A stretch of DNA of 64,000 bases, taken from the NCBI GenBank assembly GCA_013399875.1, contig VXAZ01007529.1, forward strand, positions 370,613 to 434,612. Reading direction: 5' to 3'. Each line of letters begins with the position of its first letter. Position 1 is the first letter of the stretch. Below the pieces are notes generated by a model, which was not told where the DNA came from, ran no database searches, and saw only the letters and a list, made by a program, of their open reading frames with translations. The position numbers were made by a program, and so were the translations under genes. Source of the stretch: Gymnorhina tibicen. Taxonomy: Eukaryota > Chordata > Aves > Passeriformes > Artamidae. Below are positions 29,101 through 41,100 of the stretch, piece after piece.

Positions 29101-32100
29101 TTCAGGTGGTCAACAGGCAAACTGAACAGAAAATATTATTACATATTTCATTCATGACATTCCAAAGGGGACAGAGCTGTATAACTGACAATATTCAGAA
29201 TGAGAATAGAGCAACATAGGAGTTCCTGGCTGTGGAAAACATTTTTCAGAGAAGCTCATTTCCATAAAGTGCTTTTTCTTCAGTGAGCAGCACGGTATAA
29301 AGACTCTTTTGACCACTTTTTCACCCTGATAGCAAAGAGCCATGTGACAGAGGAGCAAAGCCTCCGGAAGTCCTTCTTGAATTTTTACAGTGGTCAGAAC
29401 CACAGATCCCTACTGGCACACTGCAACAATCAAAAACATTTTCACAGAAGTTTATGGTTATAAAATCATAGAATGGTTTGGGTTGGAAGGGACCTGAAGG
29501 ATCAGCCAGTTGCTGCCCCCCTGCCATGGGCAGGGACACCTTCCAGTATCCCAGGTTGCTCAGAGCCCCATCCAGCCTGGCCTTGGGCGCTTCCAGGGAG
29601 TTTAACAAGGGAATCCCCAGCAGTGACTGCAGCACCTATAAACACACACGAGATCCCTAATGGCTCTCAAGACCTGCAACTCTTACAGCAGTTCCATCCT
29701 CAGTCTCTGCAGGTGAAAACATTTGTTCCATAAAAAGGCAACCAAAGTTGAGTAATTTATAATAATTAGTAATTTTTATAGAAATTTATTCCAGGCCTCT
29801 TTGTTTTCAATGCCCAGGAAAAAAGTAACAAGCTATCATGTCTTTAGCAATGAAAAACATTCCAAATCAGACATTGTTCTGAAATATTTGGGGAAAACCC
29901 TCTGGTCAGAGATGCTAGACAGGCATGAATAAATATGTCTCTAATAAATGTCTCCCTTGATACAAAGACAAGTACAACTACATGCACTGATAGAACCAGG
30001 AAATCATGCTTGGATAGTGTCAAGCCTGCTCCTGAAAGCACTCAGTGTTTGGAAGTTTACAGTGGTTCAGAGTTATGCTGGAAGAAAATCAACTTTCCTT
30101 GTATAATATCATAGGAGCGGAATCAGATTCAGCTTTACACAGATGTAAAAAAAAAAATCCATAAGCAAATGTGTTTGAAGTGTTGTTATTTTCATCCTAT
30201 TATATTATAAAGCATGTTTATGGAAACCAAAGACTTCTATAAGCACATCCAACATCACTGTCCTGCCTCTTGTGCAAAGTAAACAAGGAGCTCTTATAGA
30301 AAAAAAGAACAAAATTATGTTTAAAAGAATCTTTTAAACCTCTCCTGACGAGTGGTTTTAAGCTGAGATGGGAAAGCCCTAGTGAAATATAGAACAGAGG
30401 ACTTTTGGGGGAGGATCTCAGAAGAGCAAAGGGATAAGTAAATTTAGGTCAAACATGATGCACAATCATGTTCTGGCTATGGACCAGAAAGATGGAAAGG
30501 ATGGGAATGCTAAAATAGTTACTTCATGTCAAATGAGTTCTTGAGCTGACCTGAACTTGAAGTGCATCAGGCTGTATTTTCATCTTAGAGTTAAAAAAAT
30601 TCCTGAATAATTATTATTAGTCCTTTGATCTCTAATTGATGCCTTGAGTGGCTACCTAGGAACAGAGACTAGACAGGAGTAAGGGAACAAAGGCAGGTAT
30701 TTATTTGTGAAAGGCCTTCAAAGGCACACCCTGGGGAGCCAAAGGCTGCTTTCAAAATGGACCCCAAGATGGACGACGAGTCACGAGTTCTTCACACTTT
30801 CATAGGTTTGGTCCATTTGCATATCAGCATAAATTCACCAATTAAAACTTCAGCTAATGATCTAATTTCTTCAATTTCTCCACCTCTCTAGAGGCCCTAG
30901 TTTACACCTTTGGGCCTAAGACAGTCTGAGTGTGTTTGAATAACAAGCTTGGAGAGGCTTTGTTGTGTCTGGCATAAGAGAACAGCAGCTAGCAGGCTAC
31001 AAGAAACTTCAGAGTTACACACTAGGCAATACAGGATTTGAAAAATATAAAAGTTAAAACCTAAGGCATCATAATGATGACTTTTATTCCACTATAAACC
31101 AGAACAAGCTATTAAATTAAAGAAAACCCTAAGTAAGAGGCAGATATCTCTGCTAGCAGAGTGCTCTTTCCCTTCCTACTCTGTCCTTGAGCTTCTCTCA
31201 AGTTTTCTCCTCAACAAATTGCAGAGTCTCCAGGAGGGTTCCCAGCAATCCAGAAAAATAAGGCAGGATTCCCCTCTATTGCCCCAGTGGAGCCCTTCGA
31301 ACAGATCAAAACAGAGAACAACAGAGTAAACAGCACAAAAAGCAGACACCTACCAAATGATGTTTTAGAAACTGGGAATGCCTGACATTTTTAAAACCAT
31401 AGTTTCATTTTTTTTTTAAAGGAAATAGTGTGACAGTCATAAATTTAAAAGTTTGTACTGGGAAAAGGCAAGCGGTTTTGGTTGAAAAAGAGAAAGCATT
31501 TTTTGTGGCTTTCATTTTGTTATGCTTTTCATATAATTTTAAAAAAAATATATCTGCTCTTCAGGGAAACCAAAGTTAATCTATTTTCCTGTGCCAAACA
31601 CGATTTATTGCATCTTCCCTGCACAAAATCACACCAGGACTGTACAGAATCTTGCTGCAGCACATTATTTGCCAGGAATGTTAGCCTTGGACATAGTGAT
31701 CTGTCCATAGGCGGTCAAGCTTACAGAAAGATTTCCAGAAAACATGTCAGACAGGGAGAACCATCACTTCTTTTCCACTAGGGAGATGTGTGCCATGATC
31801 TCACAAGGGGTGAGAGAAAAGAGTAGAGAAAAGAGAATAAGTACACCTGTGTAAATTCTGAACCTCAAGAAAATTAAATTCTGAACCTCAAGCTCCAAAG
31901 ATTTCAGTGTTATCCCAAAAGTATCTTCAAAACAGTCATATTTAAGTCATATATTTTGTTAGGCAGCTCGGGGAGGTAATTTTTAAAGCTGAAGCAATAA
32001 AAATAACCTGGAAAGGTGCATTACTGAATTGAAATAGTAAGAAAAATATGCTCCTGCAAGAAATAATACAACATATTGCAGTTGACATCTGAATTTTCCA

Positions 32101-35100
32101 AAGCAGATCATACAGTAATCAAATCCAATTTTATAAAAATTCATGAAATGTGAGTTATGTGCCAGATGCTGCACCTGTAGAAATGAAAAGCCAGCTCCCA
32201 TTACGATCCAAACCATGGACCAGATATCCAGACTTTATGCCTCAGAAAAAACATTTATTTCAATCTCCATTTCTTTTTTTTTTTTGGTGAAAATGTGCCA
32301 GCATATTTTGTGTCCTGCTAGAAAAATCGATATTCTGTGAGGTACCTAAATGATTCCTTTCAAAAGAGCACCTCTAATTCTTTTCCCTTCACCTTACCCA
32401 TGCTGTTTCTGGCCTTTGTAGATGTGCGTTTCAAAATTTCCCTCACCTGCAAAAAAGAACAGTGGGATAACACACAAATCCTCTTTTACCATGAATTTCA
32501 TAGTGGAATTAGCAATAAAACAAAGCTTTAAAATAGGGGGCTTCTGCACTGTTGGTTTGCTCAAATGTTTAAACCATTTAGCAGATTTTATTAGTGGATT
32601 ATCTGCCCTAACATTTGTAGGCTAAACCCTGCTGTGTCACATCCTTACAGAAACATTGGAAATACAAGGACTATATGGAAGGAAATCTAGTTAAAGCTTA
32701 GGAACAGGGCTGAAAACAGCTTTGAACAATGGAGAGGAGTCAGTAGTTTCCCTGCAGAGCATTTCCCACTCCTGAACCACCGTGCAGCTCCAGAAAGGAA
32801 TTCCTCACATACATATATGTCAGGAATTAGTGTTCTGCAAGAACACACAAATGCATAAACTGATGAAATTAGCGAAGTTGAAACTAAAACACTCCCTACA
32901 AATCCCATTCTAAATCCCACTAGCAAATCCCATTCAGCACAAAAAGACAAGGATATATTATTTTTATTAACTTACTATTTGGCTGCGGGTTGCATTGTCA
33001 AAAAAGGTGTCTTTGTCTTTGATGTTATACCTAAAACATTGAGGAAAAAGAAAATCAGCTCTGTTTTAAGACATGGAAGCAACAAGTAAGACAACAGATA
33101 AGATTCTAATTTAGAATTCACTTAGAAACCACAGCTAATCAGAAAAACAGATGTTTAAAGGAACTATAGATGACCAAGTACAGCATAATAAAATGTGCTG
33201 TTTAAGACCCAGTCATTCAGAGCTCTACCAGGATTGCACTGATGGTGGGCATAAAAATGCAAAATTATTAGCTAATACAAAACACCTTTTAGGCAAGAAC
33301 CTCTCTATTGTTTACAGAAGATGACCTTTTAATATTTTTCTTATAACATCCCCTCAACACTACAACATGATGAGGTTACGTTATGAGGTTTCAAGCAGCC
33401 TGATGCAGATGTTCGTTACTCTTTTCCTGGCCACTAAACAGTCAGCATTTCACTTGCTTTCAAATAACCACTCCACAGGAATTATGCCTTCCCTTAAACC
33501 TCAAAATCATCATATGTGAAATTAGCTTCCCGGTTTATTCTCCTCCATCAATTTGACTTGTATTCAGAATTAATTAAAATTGTCAGAGGGCAATAAATGA
33601 TATGGTGGGTCACTGTATTTATTACTGAATTTTATTTATTGGACATAAATACAAGGAGACACCCAGGAGGAAAAAAAGAGTGTTTAATGTCAAACTGGAC
33701 CCAGAAATATTATTCTGAGTGAAAGGGCAGGTGTCAAGAATTCCTTATCTGCATATTATTAGCTGAGTTTTAATTGCTACAATAAATCCATCAAGATGGA
33801 AAATACTGCCGTATTTCTACTAGCTCTTGGTTTTTTTCAAAATAGGCAGTAATATCCTTAGCCAAATAATCAGGAATTTGGTGGGAGGATTTCTACATTT
33901 CAACCGGAACACATGGATATTTTATTTGATGCACTGCTTCCAGTGCCTTATCCAGCAGAAGTAAGTAGAACACCAGCAGAAAGTCTCTGCAACTTAGATT
34001 TCTGCTAGTCCCCTGAAAATCTGACAGCTTTGGATATTTCCACATGCTTGATGAATTTCTGAGTTTTGACCGAAACAAGGGTAAAAGAAATGACAACACT
34101 AAAATGATACATTCCAGCTTTCTTTGTTGTCCATCCCATTTTAAAGTACTCACAAATATATTTTCTCTCTGGAAAACGGGTAGGACAAGTTTTTCATGTT
34201 GGTATTTTCTTGTCGTGGCACCTGGGGTTGCAGAGGTTCAGTCAATTTGCACCACATTTCATTCAGCGTTTTGAGTATTCCTTTTTCTTCTGTGATTTCA
34301 TACATCTGAGGAAATAAAACTGTACATTAGCATGTCCCTTCCAAAATTACACTAAAAAGAAGAAAGGAAAAAAAAAAGAATTTGCTGTACACATTTGTTT
34401 AAACTTGTAATTAAGTGTCTTCTCTGAAGACATATTCCCAAGTAACTGTAAGCACCTGAATCCATATGGGTTGCAGTTCCAAAAAGTTCCTGTCTTTCAC
34501 AAGCTGCTTCCGGGAAAAAACCCTCAGTGCAGAATTGTTAATCCAAGAAAAAAATCCAGTTCTTCATCCAGAGCTCCAGATACCTGCTCATCTCACAGTT
34601 AAACCACCTGTCCAGAAGGATGCTATGAGAGATAATATTAAAAACTTTACTAAAATCCAGGGGAAAAAAGTTACATCTACTGCATTCCCCTCATCCACTA
34701 GGCAGGGAACCTTATAGTAGAAGGATATATAATTAGTTAGCCAGGACTTTCCCTTTGTGAAACCCTATTGTCTGTGCCTGAGGAATGCTTTGTCCATCAA
34801 ATGCCTTTCAGTTGCAGCTGGTATGACCTTCTCCATAATTATTCCAAGTCCTGAGGTTAGAATAATAGGGATGTCATTTCCTGGCTCTTCCCTCTTGTAA
34901 ACTGTAGTAACCCTGAGTAGCTCCCAGTCAGTGAGTACCAAGTCCTTTGGTAGTGGATTGAAAGGGGTCCTGCTAATTCCGTCAGTACTCTGGGATCAAT
35001 TCACAAGGCCCCATGGACTTCTGAGAATCCAGTGGATACTGATGGTCCCTTAAAAATTCAGTGGCCGCAAATGGAAAGCCACAAACTGTTCCCACAGCTG

Positions 35101-38100
35101 CAGTCCTCTGCCTCAGGACCAGGCAGCCCAAGATTATTAGTATTAAAGACTGAGGCAAAAAAAGGACTGAAGGCTTCCATTTCTCCTTCAGGTGACCATC
35201 TCCAACAGGTGTTGGTCTAAAATTTTCCTCACACCTTCTCTTGCCACTATCATACTTTAAAAAGTCTTTCAGTTGTGTGGCACAACACTGCCCAGTTTCA
35301 ACTCTAGATGAGTTTAGGCCTTTTGTGTTTTCTCCCTGAATATGTGAACCACAGCTTCGTAAACTTCCTGTGAGGCCTGGCCTTGTTTCTAGAGATGGAA
35401 ATGTTCTTCTTCTTCTCAAGCTCCACAAGGAATTCCCTGTTCAACCAAGCCCTCATGGAGCCCTCAAAAGCAGATTCCCAGGGACCAGTGCTGAGTAGCT
35501 CCCTGAGTGGCTTTGAGTTTGCTCTCTTGAAACCTAGAGCAACAACTCTGCTGGCCTTTTTTTTCTCGTTAGACTGAGTATTTTAAACTCCACCATTTTG
35601 TGGTTGCTGTAGCCCAGGCAGCCTCCTACCATCATAAATCCCACACGTCTTTCTCTATTCACAAGTATCCAGCCTGGGAGGGCACCTTTCCTAGCTGGTT
35701 CACTGAATCCTTGTGGCAAAGTATCTTCAACACCCTTCAGGAATTTCTCAGGCTTGCTTGTCGCAGCAGTGCAGTATTCCCAGTTAATCTTTGGGAAGTG
35801 GACGTTTCCCATAAGGACAAGAAATTTCTCCTGGTTGCCTATGGAATATTTCATCAGTCCTATACAACACTAGATGACAACTGCCTTGTTTTCCATCCCC
35901 CTAATCCTCACCCAGAAGCTGTCAACCTTGTAATCCCTTAACTGCAGCTTTTCCCTTCCGTACAGGACAACCCCTCCACCTCTCCATCTCTGCCCACCCC
36001 TCCTGAACAGCCTTTAGTTCCCTATCCCAGCACTTCAGTCACAGGATTCATTCCTCCAAGACTCACTAAAGCCAGAGACATCACAGCTCTGGGCACAGAG
36101 CAACGCTCCCAGTTGTTCCTATTTGTTTCCCATACTCATATTTGAGTCTGGCACGGTCTCACTCACCAAAATAACTCTATTATCATATTCAGAAGTTTAT
36201 ATATAGTTAAAAGGGCTCAGAGGGTACTTTTTCCCAGCATGTCATGTGTTCTGAAAGATGATTTAAAACTGAACATTTGGAAAAAAAAATATTTGTAACC
36301 AACGCATGTTTAGAGGTGGATAAACACTTCCCCCTGAAAATGCAGGTTTTTTTAATGGTTTAATAGGATCCTTGAATAAATAAAAATAGCATCACAGAAA
36401 ATACCTAATGTGCCTTGAGAGCAGTATTTTGTATCTTTGAACAAAAACAGAACTTTCCTGTTAGTGGTTGCTGGCTGAAGTTTTTATTTTATATTGCCAA
36501 ATCCCCAAAATACAAGGTTTGAGTTTTTTCAAAGTTGATTTTTGTTTCCTTCAAAGGAAATTCCTCTTTCAACTATCTTTATTTCAAAAAAACTCCCAAA
36601 CCCTAGGACATGAATATAACTTTCCTGTCAAGCTTGTTTCTGGTAGTGCTGCATTTTCTGCAGCTAGAAATAACAGAGGATTTTTATATTTTCAGAGATA
36701 ACTAAGGATTTTTTATCCCAATCAGAGAGAAGGGGATGCAGAATTGTTGTGAATGAGGAGGATGCCATCAGAGATTATCAGCTCCTGGACAGACCTCAAC
36801 CCAGGCCAAAATGATGGCAATTAAAATAGTGCAAAATTTACTTTGGTGCATCTGCAAAAAGCTTGGAGGGGAAAATTCCACTGAGGGCAGAAGGAGGGAG
36901 AAATGAGCAGGCACTAAAAGGCATAAAAGGAATTAATTTGGGAAGGGATCAATGAGAGGAGCTGAATATGTAGAAAGTTTCTAGGGGTATTGTAGCTGTC
37001 TAAAACCTACTCATTTTCAAAGATTGACTGGAAATATCCAATTTTTTTTCCCCTGGGATGCAAACACATTAAGAGTATGCAAGATTGATTTGGCCAGTCT
37101 TCTGATAATGACAGGTTGTAACAGCATGGAATGTGAACCACAATGAAGCTTTTGGTGGGTGAAAACAAGACAAAAAACCTCAGACTAACAAACAAAGACC
37201 AAACAACACAGTGGGAGAAAACAAAATCAATTTGCCCTTTATTTCTAATGACAATGCAAAGAAATCAGTGTTCATTAGTGCAGTTGGTGAGTATCACTAA
37301 ACAAAAGCACAAGGCACCTCCCCTGACTCCAGTGGAGCTATTAATCAATGGCCTAAATAATTTCAGGAACACAGATCGGGGGATCTGCTGCTCAGAATTT
37401 ACAAGGTTTGCCAGGAACTCTGCTGAAAACAGACGGAAAAGAAGAGAGTGAGCTGAAGTTTTAGTGACAACAGGCAGGTCTGAGTTCACTAAGTCACTGA
37501 TACAGCCAAAACAGATTCTCTGGGGAGAGTCTCTCTCTCTTTGGAGAAGCCTTAAGGCAATGACCAGTTTCATACTATCTCCCGTACTACACCTCACCTT
37601 TGAGGGAATTCCCTCGACAAAAATCCAAACAGCTCCTGCCTTCTCAGCTTTCAAAGCCCTCCTTAACCCTCACCTCTGTCATCACCCTCCTGAATGCAGT
37701 CCATCAGCCAGCTGCCTCTGTGGCCTTTAAAAACCCCTTTGGAAATCCCATCTTAAATATAGCTCTGAACAGTAAATCATCTCAAAAGGCTTGGAAATGT
37801 GAAAAAACAAGCCTGACAGTTCATTTTCTCTGATTTTTGAAATAAAGTAACTCCATGGGCTTCTATACATTTAATGATGATTCTGATCCCTGCTCCTTCA
37901 GTCATACAACTTGGTGATAGAAAATGGGAGATATTTACCTTTTTAGTGGGCATTTTTATTTTAAGGAATTCTGCTTCTCGACTGAGGACTTGCCAAGGCG
38001 CATGTATACGGACAAAACTCAGTCCTTGGCTCTTGTTCTGAAACATAAAAAAAGGGAAAACAATGTATTTAAATATTTTTGAACAGAATATAGCACTAAC

Positions 38101-41100
38101 GTTAAAGTTGTCAGCTCCAACTAAATCGTTCAACAGTAGGCAATCACAGGGAATAACCAACTTCTGCTACAGCTGGGCTGCAAAGTGACATTTCCTTTAA
38201 AAGCTGAATCTTTTATGCTCTAAAATCCATTAATCTACTGCCTACAGTGTAGATCTGTGTGCACCAGGATGACAGAAAGATACAGGTCCAGATTCTGGAA
38301 TTATGTGAATGAGAAACCCCAAAGCTACGGATTTTTTTGTATATTGATATTTTATAAGTGATCTGATTTCTTTAGGGGGTTTTTGAATCCATCTGAACCA
38401 ACAAGATAAAAAATATTTCTCCTGCTCTGGGTGGGCCTTGCTTTAGTTCTCATTTTCAGTTTTGCCCAGCTGTTTTCTGGACAAAATCAGATTAGTGATT
38501 CCTTACAGGGAATCAGGCTCAACACTTATCGCCCTAAGTATCTGCAGTTGGAGTAGCAAACGTAAAGAAAACATAAAAATTTAATTTCTGAATAGAGATA
38601 TGAGCCTCATGTTTATGTAAATAATTGGTTATGCTTGTCAGAAGCATAAAACTGCAAAAAAGGGCTTTGGCACAGTCAGATTTCTGCAAGCTGTGCAAAA
38701 GATGTCCTGGTAGCACATCTGAGCTACAGAAGGGCACCCTGAGAGCAGAAAGCAGCACCCCTGAGAAAACCAAAAAATTAAATGAAGGCAGGTTGAGACA
38801 GAGTTTTCCTCAAGGCACACAAATAAATTATATCAGTAAATCATAGGGATGAATGCTTACTCTGGAAATGTAGGGAAGAAAAGTTGGAAGGGAGATTAGA
38901 AAGGGAATATCACAGAAATCAAGGCAATGACCAGCTCTCACACTATCTCCCATACTGCACCTCCCCTTTGAGGGAATTTCCTTGACAAAAATCCAAACAG
39001 CTCCTGCCTTCTCAGACTTCAAAGCCCTCCTGAAAACTCTCCTCTGTCATCATCCTTCTGAACACAGACTGTCAGGCCATATCCTTTAGGGAAGGACACG
39101 GAAGTGGACAGAAGACTTTCAGGAAGAATTTCTTCATGGAAAGGGTGGTCAGGCATTGGAAGGGGCTGCCTAGGGAGGTGGTGAATCCCCATCCCTGCAG
39201 GTGTCCAAGGGATGACTGGATGTGGCAGTCAGTGCTCTGGGCTGGGTGACAAAAGCGGTGATTGGTCAAAGGTTGGACTCAAAGACCTTGGGAGGTCTTT
39301 TCCAACCTCAGTGATCCTGTGATTCAAAGGCTTGATTAATGTTAAGATTAATGATCTTTGTGTGGATGCTTCCATCTTCATGTAAACCCCAAACATGCAT
39401 TTGCTGAATGTGTCTTCATGCTTCCTGATTAAAAATAATAATAATAAAAAAAAAGTTGGATGGAAATCCTGCTATTATTGCAATCATTTTGCTCTTATTT
39501 CCCCTGTAACTGCACCATGAATTACAAAAATCACTCCCTCACCTTCAGTTAACATTCCTTCAGTGGACCAATGCTATTTTTGAGAGCAGAATGAGCTGCA
39601 GAATCTCTCTTTCATCAGTCCACTGGGGAAGTCAACTTTAAGAGAAGGAAGGAAAAATTTACTGGGCATGAGCAGATGTTCTGGTAATCATTTGCTGAAA
39701 ATAGATTAATAACAGATGAGAGGTTAAATTTCAGTGGGTGAAGATCAGGAGGCTTCTTGTGAGCTTTTGGCTAAAATCAAGCACGTGTCCTGGTCTGGGG
39801 GATTATATTCCATGTTGGCAACAGGAGGGACAGTGTGATCTAATTGGTTGCTTCCAGCTCAGGCTCATATGACTACACAGATTGCAAATAAAATTAGGCA
39901 AATAATTTGAGAGAAAAGACCAGATGAAGAATATGACCTTTGTATATTTGAACACAAATATGTTGGAAAGTTGTGCTGTTCGTGAAGTGATATCAGCTGC
40001 TGAGGAATCAGACCATTAAAAATCTTTAAAAGGCTTAAAAATCACCCCATGATGGGAAATTGAGATCATTTTAATAAACACTAATGCAAAGTAAATAAAG
40101 TAGGGAAAACAGGACTAGGTGACTCCTGCTGCATGGTAAACAAAAGATGCAGAACAATGGGCTGCTGGATGTTCACCTTGGGATTACTAGAACCACATCT
40201 CCCACATCTTCCTAACATTCAAATTAATCAAAGAATTTTAAAATAAATTTGAAACCATCAATTTCATATCGTAGCTCAAGAGATAAGCCATCTAGCTCAT
40301 TTTCTATGGGCTCACCAAAATAAAAACCTACAGGGCTACTCCTCTGGTAAGGTTCCTTTCCCCATTTTTCCAGGCTTCACCTGCAGCAGTTCCAGGTGTC
40401 TTTAAATGCCCTTTTTTCTTTACGATGTCTGGCAAGGATCTGCTCAATTGAGTTATTCCCAGAGGGCTTCTCGTGTTGCAAACATCTCCAAAAGTTAGAA
40501 CTTGCTTTTCTCCTTGCCAGAGTGGATTTATAACTGTTTACTGGAGACAGCCGCTAACTGCTGTCCTCTGGTTAATCACCTGAAATTATAATTGTGCATG
40601 TGCTCATCACTTTGTTCTAATGAAATGCTGTCAGCCTTCTATTTTGAATGCTCAAAATCACTCCTGCTGATTCATTGTACTCTGGATGTGTCACTAAAGC
40701 CAACATGTGGTGCTGGCAAACATTATTTTGTTAGACCACTCACTTGTTATTTAATACAGCCATCCTTAATCGAGTCCTTTTTCACTTGCAGCTGATGTCC
40801 CACAGGACTTTATCCTTGGCCCTGCATTGTTCCATGTCTCTATCACTGCACTCCCTGATTATATTATTCAAATTACTAAGTATTCCTAGGCTGATGATGA
40901 ACAGATTTGTTGCTCTCATGATCCCTTCTTTTTTTGCCTGTCAAATCTATATTCCATATTACAGAGTTCTTCCAACAAGTTTCAAGAGTGGAAGTTTTTC
41001 AATAAGTTCATTCAGAATTATTCAAGATATATTTATATCTTGGCTGCTTCTCTGTTTTCTGAAGCTGAATTCGGTTTTCCCATTTCACTAGGAAAGCTCA

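Larger units (their letters stand above)
29083..32397 (-). other. ANO2 intron 6
   Basis: This intron is 3.3 kb. It contains a solo LTR (30637-31071), a truncated CR1 tail (29462-29599) and a small tandem duplication (31853-31892). The remainder shows nothing recognisable. Confidence 0.85.
34306..37938 (-). other. ANO2 intron 3
   Basis: This intron is 3.6 kb. It carries a decayed CR1 ORF2 of about 1.7 kb (34455-36140) in the same orientation as the gene, and one copy of the duplicated unknown repeat (37553-37709). The stretch 36150-37540 shows nothing I recognise. Confidence 0.85.

Noticed and set aside
31342..31400. Candidate ANO2 exon ending before GTAGGT, reading KTSFG
   Set aside because: Upstream residues do not match the family and an in-frame stop lies close by; the true exon 6 was found at 32398-32446.
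34982..35428. 148-codon minus-strand frame in intron 3
   Set aside because: Part of the decayed CR1 ORF2, with frameshifts on both sides; not a host gene.
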